This document shows, one piece after another, positions 62,144 through 64,000 of a stretch of DNA of 64,000 bases. Position 1 is the stretch's first letter, and every line of letters starts with the position of its first letter. Source of the DNA: Streptococcus sanguinis SK49 (GTDB lineage: Bacteria; Bacillota; Bacilli; Lactobacillales; Streptococcaceae); assembly GCF_000212815.1 (NCBI RefSeq), contig NZ_GL890985.1:1-64000 (forward strand). Reading direction: 5' to 3'. The translations under genes were made by a program, and so were the position numbers. The notes beneath the pieces were generated by a model. The model was given only the letters and a program-made list of their open reading frames with translations. It did not search any database and was not told the DNA's origin.

Positions 62144-63403
62144 TTATCGTCCACCAAAACCGCCTTGGCCGCCCGGGGCACCGCCGCCACCGGGTCCACC
62201 AGAGCCAGGTCCGTCGGCTGTGATTTCTGTTCGGCTTTCACCATTGACCGTGATAGTACCGCCAGTGTAGATAGCTGTTCCGTCAAAGTCAAAGGCAGAT
62301 ACCGTAGAACTAATATCCAAGTTTCCTCCTGACATGATGACATCGCCGTTGGAGTCGATAGCGTCTGTATCGCCTTCACCGACCTCGACCTTGATATCGC
62401 CACCAGTAATCTTGATAAAGATATCAGCGCCAGTTACGTCACTAGCTGCATTGATACCATCATCTGTCGCATAAAGGTCCAGCTTGCCTCCGTTAATGGT
62501 AACATTGGTTCCTTCCAGAGCTTCTACACTCTTGGAAACCGTAATTGTCCCACCATCAATCAAAGCGATATTGCTAGCGTGCAGACCATCATCACCTGCA
62601 TTAATCGTGATAGTGCCGGACTGGATATAGAGATTCCCCAGAGAAGTATCTTCATCATTGTCTGCGTGGATGGCATCTTCTGTCGCTGTGATGTCGATAG
62701 TAGCGTCCTTGATATTAATGGCTGAAGCTGCTGAAAGACCATGCTTAGCTGCCTCGAGTGTATAAGTGCCACCTGTTACCCGCAAGGTCTGCTCAGACTT
62801 AATCGCTGTTTCATACTTGCCGTCAACTTTCAGGCTTCCAGAGCCGTTGAGAGTCAGATCAGAGTTACTATAGATAGCTGCATCTGCATCCGTATTACTT
62901 TGATTTGATGAGTCTGAGATTGTGTTTTGGCTGCCGTCAGCCAGAGTCAGGCTTGTTTTACCCGCATTTTCTACTAGAATAGCTGCATCTGTCCCGCTCA
63001 TGGTTACACCATTTAGGACGATTTGGACCTTGTCGCTATCACCTGCTTTGACAACAATCTGCACATTTTCACTCGTTCCGGAAACGACATAAGTTCCAGC
63101 CTTTGAGATTGTCACAGTCGAGCCGGAGACACTAGCTCCGTCACCAGAGGTCTTAGCACTAGATCCACTCAGGCTGATGGTCGTCGCCTTAGACTCATCA
63201 TAAGAAGCGTCTGAGTCCTCTGAAGCAAAGTAATCAGAGGTATTGGTCTTAGTCTGACTGGTGCTTGTAGCGTTAGCAGCCTGGGTAGTGCTTGAAGTTG
63301 TAGAACTGCTGGCGTTTGAGCTGCAGGCTCCCAGCACTGCTGTCATCAAAACCAGTGGAATCATCAATTTAATTTTTTTAAGGGTTGATTTTGATTGTTT
63401 CAT
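62144..63403 (-). CDS. Cthe_2159-like beta-helix lipoprotein
   Basis: A 419-aa lipoprotein: signal peptide LMIPLVLMTAVLGACSS with lipobox LGAC (Cys28), a Ser/Thr-rich linker, and a right-handed beta-helix of repeated DGINA/HADNDED-type turns (for example ATEDAIHADNDED and SGTITINAGDDGLHAS). It ends in a Gly-rich tail GPGSGGPGGGGAPGG. This is the profile of Cthe_2159-like polysaccharide-binding proteins. AGGAAAATAAAA lies before the ATG at 63403; a longer frame adds 19 residues before the signal peptide. It follows the VTC-domain gene by 19 bp. Confidence 0.85.
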   Translation of the reverse strand: MKQSKSTLKKIKLMIPLVLMTAVLGACSSNASSSTTSSTTQAANATSTSQTKTNTSDYFASEDSDASYDESKATTISLSGSSAKTSGDGASVSGSTVTISKAGTYVVSGTSENVQIVVKAGDSDKVQIVLNGVTMSGTDAAILVENAGKTSLTLADGSQNTISDSSNQSNTDADAAIYSNSDLTLNGSGSLKVDGKYETAIKSEQTLRVTGGTYTLEAAKHGLSAASAINIKDATIDITATEDAIHADNDEDTSLGNLYIQSGTITINAGDDGLHASNIALIDGGTITVSKSVEALEGTNVTINGGKLDLYATDDGINAASDVTGADIFIKITGGDIKVEVGEGDTDAIDSNGDVIMSGGNLDISSTVSAFDFDGTAIYTGGTITVNGESRTEITADGPGSGGPGGGGAPGGQGGFGGR

Positions 63404-63422
63404 TTTTATTTTCCTATCTATT

Positions 63423-64000
63423 CTATTTACTGCTGATACAGTTTGCCTTTTTGTAGGCAAAGCCGTATTTGGAGAAAGAGCTTGGAGACAGCTGGTAGCG
63501 ATCCATGATCTCGCTGAGCCATAACGGACAAGCTTCTGGAATCTTAACTTCCATGATGACGTGATTGGCTAGCAGGAGATGACCTCCATGGCGACCAGCC
63601 AAGAGACTCAAATCATAAGGACGGTAGGTCAGGTCGTGATCAAAGGTAATCCGAATCCGCTCATCCTCAATCCCTTTCATCGAATAACGATTGTAGCCGA
63701 TATACATCATGGGCTGAATGTTGCCAAAATGCTGGGTCAGCCAGACCATTTCCTTATCTATCTGAAGGTCAGTCAGCTGACTGTAATCACCGTCCAGATA
63801 GGCTTCCGCTGTCAGTAAATCTTCTGCAAGACGGCATTTGGTGACTAGACCTTCTGTCTTTTTCTTGATTTCCAAAAAGACTTGACTATCCTCGGTCGGA
63901 TGCTCTTGATAAGTCCGCAAACGCACCTTCTCATCAAAGCAAGGATTTTCCAAGGACTCACGAATAAGCTGATAAGATGACGTATCGTAGTAGAGATTGT
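63423..64000 (-). CDS. VTC-domain protein, C-terminal part (cut by the right edge)
   Basis: The visible 192 residues run from NLYYDTSSYQLIRESLENPC to a stop at 63423, with DEKVRLRTY, FLEIKKK, IRITFDHDLTYRPY and VIMEVKIPEACPLWLSEIM matching the polyphosphate polymerase (VTC) fold of the CYTH/TTM superfamily. The frame has no start within the window, so the gene begins further right. Bacterial VTC-domain proteins lie beside CotH and Cthe_2159-type genes, and the neighbour here is one, suggesting a joint envelope or phosphate-polymer role (inference). Confidence 0.8.
   Translation of the reverse strand, partial: NLYYDTSSYQLIRESLENPCFDEKVRLRTYQEHPTEDSQVFLEIKKKTEGLVTKCRLAEDLLTAEAYLDGDYSQLTDLQIDKEMVWLTQHFGNIQPMMYIGYNRYSMKGIEDERIRITFDHDLTYRPYDLSLLAGRHGGHLLLANHVIMEVKIPEACPLWLSEIMDRYQLSPSSFSKYGFAYKKANCISSK

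Overview
The window looks like a chromosomal segment of a viridans-group Streptococcus, closest in feel to the sanguinis/gordonii/cristatus lineage. The grounds are low-GC codon use, many extended -10 promoters, a PadA-like von Willebrand A adhesin beside an SdbA-like thiol oxidoreductase, the dltXABCD operon, CoA-binding protein next to polA, and cysteine-free L32/L33. Species assignment is inference. No rRNA, tRNA or CRISPR array was seen.

Layout. 1-15.2 kb: housekeeping genes, mostly on the minus strand: adhesin (cut by the left edge), thioredoxin-like protein, nusG, a P-loop kinase, tgt, DUF975 protein, a second P-loop kinase, CoA-binding protein, polA, YcxB-like protein, HAD phosphatase, MATE transporter, YitT-like protein, aspS. 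15.4-31.4 kb: a complete type VIIb secretion locus on the minus strand, esxA - esaA - essA - esaB - essB - essC, followed by a translationally coupled cargo module: a membrane protein, two small helical proteins, a putative chaperone, a small helical protein, a 732-aa pre-toxin effector and two candidate immunity genes. The order mirrors the esxC-esxB-esaE-esxD-esaD-esaG module of Staphylococcus aureus, but with a different, unrecognised toxin tip. 31.5-36.7 kb: hisS, a MIP18/DUF59 protein, ilvD with a CodY-like box, a membrane-anchored hypothetical protein, rpmF and rpmG.

36.67-44.90 kb: an 8.2-kb integrative mobilizable element inserted at the 3' end of rpmG. It is bounded by a 17-bp direct repeat (one mismatch) with paired ACTCTACC arm-type repeats inside both ends. 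It carries cadDX, a 471-aa XRE-domain protein, a sigma-region-4-like protein, a TcpA/FtsK ATPase, a small membrane protein, a pMV158-type (Rep_2) initiator/relaxase with a matching nick-site hairpin, an excisionase and a tyrosine integrase. Two identically spaced bipartite promoter-like motifs precede its two mobilization operons, and I propose that the sigma-like protein reads them.

45-64 kb: XRE/membrane-protein pair, CDF metal exporter, TetR-MFS pair, an S41 protease gene broken by one in-frame stop, 3-methyladenine DNA glycosylase, a lipoprotein, DeoR plus Cof-type phosphatase, GNAT, dltXABCD, a PadR-DUF1700-DUF4097 module, an S66 LD-carboxypeptidase/MccF-like peptidase, a HAD hydrolase, a Cthe_2159-like lipoprotein, and a VTC-domain protein cut by the right edge.

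The observations most worth following up are: the EsaD-type effector module with an unknown toxin; the element's putative private sigma factor/promoter circuit with a rolling-circle relaxase; a shared leaderless-promoter motif at polA and the DNA glycosylase gene; and a hairpin between the ribosome-binding site and the start codon of the adhesin gene.
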